From Butyrivibrio fibrisolvens (GTDB lineage Bacteria; Bacillota; Clostridia; Lachnospirales; Lachnospiraceae), in the NCBI RefSeq assembly GCF_023206215.1, contig NZ_CP065800.1, forward strand, positions 1,488,001-1,552,000: 64,000 nucleotides of DNA, given 5' to 3'. The notes beneath the pieces are model-generated. The model saw only the letters and a list, made by a program, of their open reading frames with translations, made no database searches and had not been told where the DNA came from. Shown in pieces: positions 42,799-52,039 of the stretch. A program made the position numbers and the translations under genes. The number at the start of each line of letters is the position of its first letter. Positions within the stretch are counted from its first letter, which is position 1.

Positions 42799-44034
42799 AT
42801 GTTTTCTCTTGATAAGTTCATTAATGACAATGTTACACTTAGACAAGAAAGTATGTTTTTGGTAGATATAAATTCACATAAAAGTGAAATGGATGATGCT
42901 ATCTGTAATAGAAGTGTTCTTGTAATAGGTGGAGCAGGATCAATAGGCAGTTCTTTTATCAGGTCAATTCTTCCGTTTAAACCCAAAACTCTTGTAGTTG
43001 TAGATATAAATGAAAATGGTATTGCTGAGCTTACAAGAAGCTTGCGATCAGCATTCGGGATGTATATTCCTGATGATTATACTACTTATCCTATGGACTA
43101 TTCCTCGGACTCTTTTGAGAAGATGGTTAGAAGCCGCGGAGGTTTTGATATAGTTGCCAATTTTTCTGCTCACAAGCATGTCAGATCAGAAAAGGATATT
43201 TTTTCTATTGAAGCGCTTTTGACCAATAATGTATTGCATCTTAGAAAGCTAATGGATTTATTGACTAAGTATCCTCCAAGAACCTATTTTTGTGTATCAA
43301 CTGATAAGGCTGCAAATCCTGTTAATATAATGGGTGCGAGTAAACGCATTATGGAAGATGTTATTTTCAGCTATTCGGATATATTTCCTGTTAAGACGGC
43401 AAGATTTGCTAATGTTGCCTTTTCAAATGGTTCGCTCCCGGATGGCTTTTTGAAGAGACTTTCGTGTGGTCAGCCATTATCAGCACCTGTTGATGTCAAG
43501 AGATATTTTGTATCACCTATAGAATCCGGTCATATATGTATGCTTGCATGTATGCTTGGCAATAACAGGGAGATCTTTTTCCCAAAGCTAAATGAAAATC
43601 AAATGATGTCATTTGACAAGATAGCAACCAGACTTCTAAACGAGTTTGGATATACACCTTACTTGTGTTCTAGTGATGAAGAGGCTGTAAAGCTTGCACA
43701 TGATATAGAAGCGGGCATTTTTACTCCTGATATGATTGATGGGCTTATGCCTTATCCGGTTCATTTTGAGAAGTCTGATACATCCGGAGAGAAGCTTTAC
43801 GAAGAATTTTATACTGATAGTGAATCCGTCGTATTGGATAGACTTTCTGCACTAGGAGTAATAGTAGATAAGAGCATTCCTGATAAGAATAGACTTTGTA
43901 TATTATATAATCAGCTTGAAGAAGCCTTTAATGATCCGGATATTCAAAAAAATAATATAGTAGATATAATAAGCAATTATCTGCCTGAGTTTTCACACAT
44001 TGAGACAGGTAGGTCGCTGGATTCTAAGATGTAG
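42799..44034 (+). CDS. NAD-dependent 4,6-dehydratase (FlaA1/LegB-like)
   Basis: The 411-aa protein is a polysaccharide-biosynthesis (Polysacc_synt_2) dehydratase acting on a UDP- or GDP-N-acetylglucosamine-type sugar. The NAD motif is GGAGSIGSSF (about residues 40-49). The active-site region is FCVSTDKAANPVNIMGASKR, and FSAHKHVRSEKD is also typical. The C-terminal 120 residues extend beyond the core, as in several flagellar-glycan members. It provides the 4-keto intermediate for the pathway. AAAGGAGCG precedes the ATG. It is divergent from the acetyltransferase gene. Confidence 0.83.
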   Translation: MFSLDKFINDNVTLRQESMFLVDINSHKSEMDDAICNRSVLVIGGAGSIGSSFIRSILPFKPKTLVVVDINENGIAELTRSLRSAFGMYIPDDYTTYPMDYSSDSFEKMVRSRGGFDIVANFSAHKHVRSEKDIFSIEALLTNNVLHLRKLMDLLTKYPPRTYFCVSTDKAANPVNIMGASKRIMEDVIFSYSDIFPVKTARFANVAFSNGSLPDGFLKRLSCGQPLSAPVDVKRYFVSPIESGHICMLACMLGNNREIFFPKLNENQMMSFDKIATRLLNEFGYTPYLCSSDEEAVKLAHDIEAGIFTPDMIDGLMPYPVHFEKSDTSGEKLYEEFYTDSESVVLDRLSALGVIVDKSIPDKNRLCILYNQLEEAFNDPDIQKNNIVDIISNYLPEFSHIETGRSLDSKM

Positions 44035-44046
44035 ACTATATAAATC

Positions 44047-44077
44047 CAAAAACGCGCAGTAATTGCGCGTTTTTTTG
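44047..44077. terminator. Bidirectional terminator between convergent genes
   Basis: ACGCGCA (44052-44058) pairs with TGCGCGT (44064-44070), flanked by AAAAA on the left and TTTTTTT on the right, so it can end transcription from both sides. Confidence 0.85.
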
Positions 44078-44085
44078 ATATACGT

Positions 44086-45690
44086 TCAAGAAATTATATT
44101 CTTTAAATCTATTAATTTCATATGCTTCATTCCTTCGATATATGCGCCTCCTTCGGTGGCATTATAGAAAGGAATGCCTATTGCGTCTTCTTTGATGATG
44201 CGATCTTCGATCCATTGTTTGTACATAGAAAAAGAAGCACTTGTAGCCACCTCATCCCCATAAAAACCTCTGACGCATATAGAAGCTTTATCAGTGAATG
44301 TGTGCTGATCCATAGTGTCACTTGCATGTAATAGACCGCCTGTAAATGCCAGGTCGCATCCCATCATAGTAATACTTTTGGATTTTGTCTTAATTGCAAA
44401 ATCCAGCACTAATGTGAGCACAGAATGGCCCGTTTCGAATAGCACATGCCCCAGTTTTTCTGCCTGTTCAAAATCCTTCTGGCAAGCTAAATATTTAGGA
44501 CCTTTATAGTTTTCTCCAATTTTATAATATGCAGTTGAGTCAAGGATTATGTTGACATTAGCAGTTGTTATATGCTCGATTTGTTCATAAATGCGTGGAT
44601 TTGCATCCATAAAAAATACTGCATCCGGAATTATGCCTTTATTCATAAGCTTTTTAAAAACAGTTCCTACAGCGAAAACATTTATTTTTAATCCCTCATC
44701 AATGAAACTTTTCAATACGTCTATATTCTTGTCAAGTGAAGGACCTGCTGCTATTACAACAGAATGCTTATCTTTGAAAGAACAAAACAAATCTTCAGCA
44801 TAATTATTGACATTCCTGATATTCTGATAGAAGTTAAGATAAATATAATCTTTGGACTGTTCGAAGCTTGTCAGGTATATTTGCAGCTTCTTAAGGACAT
44901 TTTTTTGGTTTATTTCATCTGAATTTGTTTCCGGCAGTTTATAAACAGAAGGCATATGAATAAAAACGCGGTTATGTTCATGATTTAATGATTCCATAAA
45001 TTTTGTGCTGTCCGGATCATATATCATATGTATTTTTGGTGTATTTAATTTTTTTTGCCATGAACCAAGTATGCCATCTTTGGCTATATCAAACAGGAAG
45101 GATTCATTGTCGTACACATATATAGAAGGAGCTTCATTGGTGATCTCCATAAGCTCTATTATATGATAACCAAGCCCCATTCCCCAGATAGTATAACTGT
45201 ATGCTTTGGGGTCAAAAGCCTCTCTGGCAAGTTCATAACCTTCTTTCATAGGATCTTCATTACTGCATAGATAGCGCTCACCGCATGTGTGCGATTTGAT
45301 AGTCGGATACCCGGATAGAGTATCTTCGATACTTATGGCCTTATTATTGTAACGATTAAGGTATGATGGATCAAAGCCATGATCTTTTAGGATCAAGGCG
45401 CGAAGCTCACTTTGAATCGGGATAAGCGAATCATTAAGCATAGCACTCAGAATATCTGCGCATAAGACATGATCCCTCTCATCGAAGGCGTTTAGCAGAC
45501 TTTTACAGTATTCATTCAGATTAGACAGATTAATACCAAAAGAATTGTGTTCTAGTATGAGTATCAGCTCGGTTATTTTATTAATGCGAAAGCTTGCCCT
45601 TTGATAATACTGCTTGCGATACTCATCGATTGCTTTTCTTATTTCTGTAATCAAAAAGGCGTTGCTTTCATAAATTGAAGTGATATTCAT
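44086..45690 (-). CDS. Maf-family flagellin glycosyltransferase (DUF115)
   Basis: The 534-aa Maf protein is the second of three in the window. The N-terminal domain includes SYTIWGMGLGYHIIELME. The MAF core includes SVVIAAGPSLDKNIDVLK, VFAVGTVFKKLM, AVFFMDANPRIYEQI, ITMMGCDLAFTGGLLHASDT and YNATEGGAYIEG. It likely transfers a CMP-activated nonulosonic acid to flagellin. It overlaps the end of the preceding minus-strand gene (45687) by four bases, so the two are coupled. Several Maf proteins in one island suggest different sugars or acceptor sites. Confidence 0.87.
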   Translation of the reverse strand: MNITSIYESNAFLITEIRKAIDEYRKQYYQRASFRINKITELILILEHNSFGINLSNLNEYCKSLLNAFDERDHVLCADILSAMLNDSLIPIQSELRALILKDHGFDPSYLNRYNNKAISIEDTLSGYPTIKSHTCGERYLCSNEDPMKEGYELAREAFDPKAYSYTIWGMGLGYHIIELMEITNEAPSIYVYDNESFLFDIAKDGILGSWQKKLNTPKIHMIYDPDSTKFMESLNHEHNRVFIHMPSVYKLPETNSDEINQKNVLKKLQIYLTSFEQSKDYIYLNFYQNIRNVNNYAEDLFCSFKDKHSVVIAAGPSLDKNIDVLKSFIDEGLKINVFAVGTVFKKLMNKGIIPDAVFFMDANPRIYEQIEHITTANVNIILDSTAYYKIGENYKGPKYLACQKDFEQAEKLGHVLFETGHSVLTLVLDFAIKTKSKSITMMGCDLAFTGGLLHASDTMDQHTFTDKASICVRGFYGDEVATSASFSMYKQWIEDRIIKEDAIGIPFYNATEGGAYIEGMKHMKLIDLKNIIS

Positions 45691-46676
45691 ATGTTTTCCT
45701 CACTATCCCACACTTCAATATATTCATCATCATGATATTCTTCCTGTACCATTTCCATTATCGTTCTGGCGGATAATTTCTTTTGATATTCAGGGTTATT
45801 GAAAATGTTATCGGTATCGGGTCTTACAGCATGATCTTTTTCAAATGATATTGCAAAAAAGTCTCTGGAAAGCCAGTTATAATCTCTGTCACTTATTTTG
45901 CTTTGATCAAAGAACATTCCGCCATAGCGCATAGAATTCCAGCTTCTAAGCATATAGCTGTCCGGGTGATTGGTCATAACATAAGTTCCATAGGTTTCGA
46001 ATTCACTAAAACCGGTATCCATGAGCTCGTAGGCATTCATGCTATTCAGGATTTTTTCCCAGAACAACTTGCCGGGGATACTGGAATTTGATTCGATTTT
46101 ATCTGTTAGTTCTTTGATCAGGTCACAATTCATCAGCATATGTTCAGAAATGAAGGATTTTTCGGTCCATTTGGAAAGGCCGGGGATTAGCTTATTAATA
46201 GTATTAAAATATTGTTTATGATATTCATGCTTTGTATCAAAATATGGAATCTTATCTTTTGTAAACATCGAAAAATCCCTGCAAGGAACCGTGTCTCCAT
46301 CCCATACCAGATAGTACTTGTTTTGTGAATAATGCGAATACTGATATTTGATAAATTGTTGATAATACCAGCCTGTAACTTTGCGCTGTGTAATCTGCCC
46401 ATTCATGTCACGACTTACAATTTGTGAGACTGTCTCATGGATGGTATCAAAATCAAGTATATCATTTTCGTTTATAAATTCTGACTTTCTTATATATGAA
46501 TCAGGACGAGAGTCTTTTTTCTCATCTTCTAGAAGCTTTTCTATCTCCGGTCTTCCGACAAAAAATATTTTGTCTGCAGGAAGCAGCTTACACATTCTTT
46601 CGTGCTGGTTTGACATCCTTTTAAAGTCTTCCGGAGTTTGTACAATTATTGCATCGAAATTTACAATATCACCCAT
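45687..46676 (-). CDS. DUF6492-type putative glycosyltransferase
   Basis: The 329-aa protein has features of a GT-A-like enzyme: KYYLVWDGDTVPCRDFSMF (D-x-D around residue 125), then EKSFISEHMLMNCDLIKEL and FSEFETYGTYV. These match DUF6492 proteins often found in glycan clusters. No membrane segment is present. It is translationally coupled with the downstream Maf gene. The sugar donor is unknown. Confidence 0.68.
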   Translation of the reverse strand: MGDIVNFDAIIVQTPEDFKRMSNQHERMCKLLPADKIFFVGRPEIEKLLEDEKKDSRPDSYIRKSEFINENDILDFDTIHETVSQIVSRDMNGQITQRKVTGWYYQQFIKYQYSHYSQNKYYLVWDGDTVPCRDFSMFTKDKIPYFDTKHEYHKQYFNTINKLIPGLSKWTEKSFISEHMLMNCDLIKELTDKIESNSSIPGKLFWEKILNSMNAYELMDTGFSEFETYGTYVMTNHPDSYMLRSWNSMRYGGMFFDQSKISDRDYNWLSRDFFAISFEKDHAVRPDTDNIFNNPEYQKKLSARTIMEMVQEEYHDDEYIEVWDSEENI

Positions 46677-46873
46677 GATTGCCTCTTAATATAAAAAATA
46701 AAATGGTTAACATTCCAGCATATTGAGGGATTAAATATAAATGCAACGTACTTCATATCATATTTTCGGACAAAAACCGAATTTAATATATACTTTTTTT
46801 CGTTAATAATTTGAGCTAAAATAAGTTTATGAGGATATTACATTTACCATGAATTTACAAAGGAGATTCGTAA

Positions 46874-48409
46874 GTGCAATTACCCATAATTGAAACCATA
46901 TACAAAGATTCCATGGTCATAGAAGACTTACATGAAGTAGCCAGGAAGATAACAATTGTTGAAATTGGTGAAGCAATTTTATTATGGAATAAAACTGCCA
47001 TCAAAATAGAAGACCTTATTACAAGAGTTGGATCAATTAACATAGATTTGGCCAGAGAATTATTGGATATCTTTAAAAAGAGTCGTCAGGTAACAAGTGA
47101 CTTTAGAGTTCTGGAACATCTTATCAGTAACGAACTTATTCCTATTATCACAAGAGCAGTTGATATGTTATATGAACCTATGCGCATTGAAGATTCAAAG
47201 CGTATTTTTGAAAGGACGCCTTCGGGATTTGTAACAATAACAGATTTAGAAACAGGCAGATATATACATAGCCCCTGGGATCCCATGTATGAGGCGAATC
47301 TTCTTGCAGATGAATTATACAGCCCGGATACAGACAGCTTTCACATCCTTGGATGTGGTCTTGGATATCTTGCGTATCAGATATGGGAAAAATCAGAACA
47401 TTCTGTTCATATTAACATATATGAAGATGATATGGCGATAATTGAATATGCCAGGCAGGTAGGTGTTTTATCCTGGATTGATCCTGATTATATTTCAATA
47501 TGCGATGCTTCTGATTTAAATGATATGTTGAGACGATTTATAGATGCTACAGAACATGAAGGCGCCTTGGCATATGTAAGTGATTGGAAAGTCGGAATAT
47601 ATGAAGATAGTATATATGGAGATCAGATAGATCAGTTTGATTATAATAAGCGAACAGAACGTCTGTTTAGAAAGAGCTGGGCAATTAACGTTCACCATAA
47701 TTGTAAACAGGATCTGAAAGATATTGAAGAACTGAAAAAATATTCTGATTATGCAGGTAAAGATTTTGTTGTAGTATCAGCAGGACCTTCTTTGGACGAT
47801 TCTATAGATTATTTGAAGAAGTGTTCCAAAGATAAAGTCATTGTTTCTATAAATACATCACTTAGAAAACTGGTGATGGAGAATATATCTCCTGATATTG
47901 TAGTTATGCTTGATCCGCATAATCTAAGAATGATTTCTCATATCAAAGGTATAGAAGAATATACATATAATATTCCTATTGTATTTCCTACAAATGGTAG
48001 TCAAGCTTTTATATCAAGATACAAAGGGCCCAAGTATGCTCTTTATGACTACGAGATGACTCAAAGCGGATTTAAGTGGAATTTCGGAGGAACTGTTGCA
48101 AGCCTTGGACTAGATCTTGCATATTTCCTTGAGGCCGGGAAGATATATCTTGTAGGCAGTGATCTGGCTTTTCCATATAATCAAAATTATGCTGATGGAG
48201 TTGCTCATAATACTACTGAAGGCATTAACAATATTATCTTTACGCAATCTGTCGATGGTGGTCAGGTCGCAACCAATAATGTATACAATGAATATCGTAG
48301 GATAATAGAACACCAGATAGCATGTCATCCTGATATTCCTGTTTATAATATGTCCAGACATGGTGCCGATATTATTGGTACTCAAAAATTTGCAGATGAA
48401 TTGAAATGA
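46874..48409 (+). CDS. Maf-family flagellin glycosyltransferase (DUF115)
   Basis: The third Maf protein (511 aa) starts with GTG at 46874, eight bases after AAAGGAGA. The N-terminal domain has FHILGCGLGYLAYQIWEKS. The MAF core shows FVVVSAGPSLDDSIDYLK, VIVSINTSLRKLVM, VVMLDPHNLRM, LVGSDLAFPYNQNYADG and a closing YNMSRHGADIIG. The last motif departs from NATEGGA in the two others, so its specificity may differ. neuA follows 49 bases downstream, which would pair the CMP-sugar synthetase with its transferase. Confidence 0.86.
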   Translation: MQLPIIETIYKDSMVIEDLHEVARKITIVEIGEAILLWNKTAIKIEDLITRVGSINIDLARELLDIFKKSRQVTSDFRVLEHLISNELIPIITRAVDMLYEPMRIEDSKRIFERTPSGFVTITDLETGRYIHSPWDPMYEANLLADELYSPDTDSFHILGCGLGYLAYQIWEKSEHSVHINIYEDDMAIIEYARQVGVLSWIDPDYISICDASDLNDMLRRFIDATEHEGALAYVSDWKVGIYEDSIYGDQIDQFDYNKRTERLFRKSWAINVHHNCKQDLKDIEELKKYSDYAGKDFVVVSAGPSLDDSIDYLKKCSKDKVIVSINTSLRKLVMENISPDIVVMLDPHNLRMISHIKGIEEYTYNIPIVFPTNGSQAFISRYKGPKYALYDYEMTQSGFKWNFGGTVASLGLDLAYFLEAGKIYLVGSDLAFPYNQNYADGVAHNTTEGINNIIFTQSVDGGQVATNNVYNEYRRIIEHQIACHPDIPVYNMSRHGADIIGTQKFADELK

Positions 48410-48458
48410 CTACTATTATGTGTGTGGCTTATATGTTGGTTCCGGAATGGAGATTATT

Positions 48459-49148
48459 ATGAAAAATATTGCAATAATCCCGGCTAGAAGCGGTTCTAAA
48501 GGAATCCCTGACAAAAATATCAAGAACCTTTGTAATAAACCGCTTATCGCCTGGACCATAGAAACTGCTATATCATCTAAGATGTTCGATGAAGTTATGG
48601 TATCTACGGATTCCCAAGAATATGCAGATATTTCAAAAGGCTTTGGAGCGCAGGTTCCGTTCCTGAGAGATAGTGTTAATTCATCTGATGTGTCTTCATC
48701 CTGGGATGTAGTAAGAGAAGTTCTTCTGAAGTATCAGGAACTTGGTAGATATTTTGACACTTTTACTTTGCTTCAGCCAACGTCTCCTTTGAGAAGCGTT
48801 GAAGATATAATAGGTTCTTTTGATCTTATGAAATCCAAAGATGCAAGAACCATCGTTTCTGTTTGTGAAACAAGGGATTCTCCTTATACATGTAATACTC
48901 TACCGGGTTCAATGTCTATGGAGAATTTTTTTACAGAGGCTTATAAGAATAAAAGACGTCAGGATCTTCCGATATTCTATAAGTTAAATGGAGCTATATA
49001 TCTTTCTAAAGTCAAAGATTTTCTTCATGACGGTGATATTTATAAAAGCGGCTGCTACGCATATGTTATGGATGAAAAGAAGTCAGTGGATATAGATACA
49101 ATGCTTGATTTTAAGCTAGCTGAGCTTATTATGTCAGGAGGGTTTTGA
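48459..49148 (+). CDS. neuA: CMP-nonulosonate cytidylyltransferase (NeuA/LegF-like)
   Basis: It activates the nonulosonic acid with CTP to give the CMP donor used by Maf transferases. The 229-aa enzyme has NIAIIPARSGSKGIPDKNIK (nucleotide-binding loop), VMVSTDSQEYADI, LLQPTSPLRS and KSVDIDTMLDF. The ATG at 48459 (TGGAG eight bases upstream) gives the conserved N-terminus; an upstream ATG is rejected. It completes the synthase-epimerase-cytidylyltransferase set of the island. Confidence 0.92.
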   Translation: MKNIAIIPARSGSKGIPDKNIKNLCNKPLIAWTIETAISSKMFDEVMVSTDSQEYADISKGFGAQVPFLRDSVNSSDVSSSWDVVREVLLKYQELGRYFDTFTLLQPTSPLRSVEDIIGSFDLMKSKDARTIVSVCETRDSPYTCNTLPGSMSMENFFTEAYKNKRRQDLPIFYKLNGAIYLSKVKDFLHDGDIYKSGCYAYVMDEKKSVDIDTMLDFKLAELIMSGGF

Positions 49149-49200
49149 TATTATTTTGATATTATTTTTGTCACATACATTGTAGTAGAAAGGAGAAAAA

Positions 49201-49893
49201 ATGTGGACTATTTCAGAAGTTAAGTCAAGAGGAAAGGGAGCTTTTTTGGCAAATTATTTTAAATCAGTTATTGTAGCGTTTGTCTTGTCGTTACTGACTG
49301 CAGGAACAGCAGCGTCTACCAGTTCTCAGGCTGACAAGGATAATCTTGAGAACTTTTTTCAAACCGCCGACCCTACTTTGATATATGTCTTTTTTGGAAC
49401 AATTATGACCATATCATTTATAAGTCTTATACTGAAGATTTTCTTATTCAATCCGCTGCAGGTAGGTGGCTATAGATTCTTTAAGAGGAATGTAGAGGAA
49501 GGTAATGTAGGGCTTAATGTATTGACAGAAGGTTTTGGCACCTACGCTCATAGTTTCATAACTTTGTTTTTAAGAGATCTTTTCCTTTGCCTATGGAGTT
49601 GTCTGTTTTTGATTCCGGGTATCATTAAGGCTTATTCATATAGGATGGTACCTTATATTATCAAGGATAACCCTGAACTGTCTGCAACTCAGGTGATCAC
49701 AAGATCCAGAGAGATGATGAACGGGCATAAATGGAATGCATTTGTATATGATCTTTCTTTTATTGGTTGGTATATTCTTGGAATTATTCCTTTTGCCGGA
49801 CAGATACTTACAATCTTTTGGACAGCGCCCTATAAGCAGAACTCAGACGCAGCATTATACTTGGAAATATCTGGTCACTCCTTGCATTCGTGA
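49201..49893 (+). CDS. DUF975-family integral membrane protein
   Basis: The 230-aa membrane protein starts in the DUF975 manner (MWTISEVKSRGKGAFLANYF). It has about five hydrophobic segments, the conserved NPLQVGGYRFFKRNVEEGNV between the second and third, and SREMMNGHKWNAFVYDLSFIGW before the last two. Its function is unknown. AAAGGAG precedes the ATG at 49201. It probably has no link to the glycan island. Confidence 0.82.
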   Translation: MWTISEVKSRGKGAFLANYFKSVIVAFVLSLLTAGTAASTSSQADKDNLENFFQTADPTLIYVFFGTIMTISFISLILKIFLFNPLQVGGYRFFKRNVEEGNVGLNVLTEGFGTYAHSFITLFLRDLFLCLWSCLFLIPGIIKAYSYRMVPYIIKDNPELSATQVITRSREMMNGHKWNAFVYDLSFIGWYILGIIPFAGQILTIFWTAPYKQNSDAALYLEISGHSLHS

Positions 49894-49967
49894 TAAGAGG
49901 ACTAATTAGATAATGCTGATTTTATCAAGAAATATAAAGGGGTATCGTGGAAAAGGAGACAGCTATC

Positions 49968-51803
49968 ATGCGAAAGTTCATTTCATCAAGCCTTGCCCTT
50001 ATGATGGTCGTAGGAGCTTTTATAATGCCTATGAATCAAAAGACTGTAATGGCAGCAAATGGAATTAGAAGCGTAGTAAGTAACATGACAACCCAGCAGA
50101 AGGTAGCCCAGATGATCATGCCCGCTCTACGTACCTGGGGAAGCGGCGATGATGCAGTCCCTGCTACTACTCTAAGTGATGAGCAGAAAGCTGTTCTTAT
50201 GAAGTACAGCTTTGGCGGTGTCATAATCTTCGGTCAGAATATAGAAGAAGCCGGCCAGACCACCCAGCTCATAAGCTCTATGCAAGAGGCCAACGCCATG
50301 GGCGGCGCTGTAAGCTCTCTTTTAGTATCCATAGATCAGGAGGGAGGCTATATAACACGCCTTTCTACAGGTACCTCTATGCCCGGCAATATGGCTATAG
50401 CTGCAACTAATGACCCTGACAATGCGTATCTTGCTGGAGACGTAATAGGAAGTGAGCTTTCTGTTCAGGGCATCAATGTTGACTTTGCTCCTGTCATGGA
50501 TGTTAACAACAATCCTTCCAATCCTATAATCGGAGTTCGCTCTTTCTCAGATGATCCAAGGATTGTATCACAGTACGGCGCCCGCTTTATAGACGGCCTT
50601 CATAATAACCACGTCATGGCAGCTCTCAAGCACTTCCCCGGACATGGTGATACAGATACAGATTCTCACACAGGACTTCCTCTTATAGAGAAGACCTATG
50701 ATCAGTTAAAAGAGCTTGAACTTATCCCATTTACACAGGTAGCTTCATCAGCAGATTTTGTCATGACTGCTCATATCCAGTATCCCAATATAGAGACAGG
50801 AACTTATACATCCATCTCAACCGGTGAACAGATATACCTTCCCGCAACACTTTCCAAGACTATCCTTATAGATATCTTAAGAAAAGATATAGGATTTGAA
50901 GGTGTCATTGTAACAGATGCAATGGAGATGGATGCAATAGCAAGCCACTTCGATCCTATGGACGCAGCAAGACTTGCCATTAATGCAGGCGCCAACATGC
51001 TCCTTATCCCGGTAGATATCTCATCACCTGACGATATCAATGAGCTGGATGATTATATAAATGGTATAGTAGCCGGAATAGATAGCGGACTTATATCCAT
51101 GGACTGCGTTAACGATTCTGTTTATAGGATTCTAAAAGCAAAATCTAAATACGGCCTTATGAACGATGACTCTCTTAACGAACTCCAAAAGTCAGAACTT
51201 ATAACACCTGATCCTGAGCTTGCAAGACAGGTAGTTGGTTCTAAAGAACACCATGATATTGAATGGAAGATAGCACTTGAAGCTGTAACTTCTATCAAAA
51301 ATGATAATGCATATCCTGTATCAGATGATAAGAAGACAGTTATCCTTTATTCTAATGATAATCAGAAAAACTCCATAGATTTTGCTAAAGCACTCCTCAT
51401 ATCAGAAGGTAAGGTTACCGATCCGGATAATATAATAAGTATATGCACCAAAGACGCTTCAAAAGAAAGCCTCACAGCAGCTATCAAAGGTGCCGATACC
51501 GTAATCATGTTATCAGTATCATATTCCAAAGAAGCTTCCAATGAAGACCTTATACATGATCTTATACAAAAGACCCATGATAACGGCGGCAAGTTCATAT
51601 TATTAAGTGCCCACCTTCCATATGAACTATCTTCATTTACAGATGCCGATGCTCTTATCGCCTGCTACAATTCAAGAGGCATGGATATGGTCCCGACAGG
51701 TGAGTCCAATAGACCTAAGTACGGCGCCAACATCCCTGCAGCCATATATGCAATCTTTGGCGGAAGCGACATCACAGGTACACTCCCGGTATCGATAAAC
51801 TGA
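49968..51803 (+). CDS. Secreted GH3 beta-N-acetylhexosaminidase-like enzyme (NagZ type)
   Basis: The 611-aa glycoside hydrolase family 3 protein has a signal peptide (MRKFISSSLALMMVVGAFIM, cleavage near residue 30). The NagZ signature ALKHFPGHGDTDTDSHTGLP is present, with the catalytic Asp/His dyad, and the nucleophile Asp lies in VIVTDAMEMDAI. The C-terminal part (about residues 400-611) is a GH3_C-like domain. Secretion suggests cleavage of beta-N-acetylglucosaminyl bonds outside the cell. I prefer ATG 49968 (AAGGAG nine bases upstream) over GTG 49947. Confidence 0.85.
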   Translation: MRKFISSSLALMMVVGAFIMPMNQKTVMAANGIRSVVSNMTTQQKVAQMIMPALRTWGSGDDAVPATTLSDEQKAVLMKYSFGGVIIFGQNIEEAGQTTQLISSMQEANAMGGAVSSLLVSIDQEGGYITRLSTGTSMPGNMAIAATNDPDNAYLAGDVIGSELSVQGINVDFAPVMDVNNNPSNPIIGVRSFSDDPRIVSQYGARFIDGLHNNHVMAALKHFPGHGDTDTDSHTGLPLIEKTYDQLKELELIPFTQVASSADFVMTAHIQYPNIETGTYTSISTGEQIYLPATLSKTILIDILRKDIGFEGVIVTDAMEMDAIASHFDPMDAARLAINAGANMLLIPVDISSPDDINELDDYINGIVAGIDSGLISMDCVNDSVYRILKAKSKYGLMNDDSLNELQKSELITPDPELARQVVGSKEHHDIEWKIALEAVTSIKNDNAYPVSDDKKTVILYSNDNQKNSIDFAKALLISEGKVTDPDNIISICTKDASKESLTAAIKGADTVIMLSVSYSKEASNEDLIHDLIQKTHDNGGKFILLSAHLPYELSSFTDADALIACYNSRGMDMVPTGESNRPKYGANIPAAIYAIFGGSDITGTLPVSIN

Positions 51804-51883
51804 TCTCTTCACAAAGATGTATCAAGTACAAACAAAGAATATAAACATCATAAATGTGTTATAGAAATGGCATGACTTTATGG

Positions 51884-51917
51884 GAGCCTTGGAGAGCGTA
51901 TCTTCAGGGCTCTTTTT
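51884..51917 (+). terminator. Rho-independent terminator after the GH3 gene
   Basis: GAGCC (51884-51888) pairs with GGCTC (51908-51912) with further internal pairing (GGAGA/TCTTC), followed by TTTTT. Confidence 0.65.
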
Positions 51918-51931
51918 GCGCTTGTGATATG

Positions 51932-52005
51932 TTTACCTAAGGTAAAAGTTCTTGACACATCTCCTTTACGTTATGTATAGTAAAAAATAGGTTAATCGCT
52001 AAACT
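51932..52005 (+). promoter_or_regulatory. Promoter and putative operator of the LacI-type regulator
   Basis: TTGACA (51952-51957), 18 bases, TATAGT (51976-51981). A perfect TTTACC/GGTAAA palindrome lies just upstream (51932-51946). GGTTAATCGCTAAACT (51990-52005) overlaps the start region. The last resembles the inverse of GGTAAAGCGATTAACC at the malE promoter (55113), so autoregulation by the same LacI protein is likely. Confidence 0.6.
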
Positions 52006-52039
52006 TAAAACTACATAGCGGACCCAGACAGGAGAAGGG

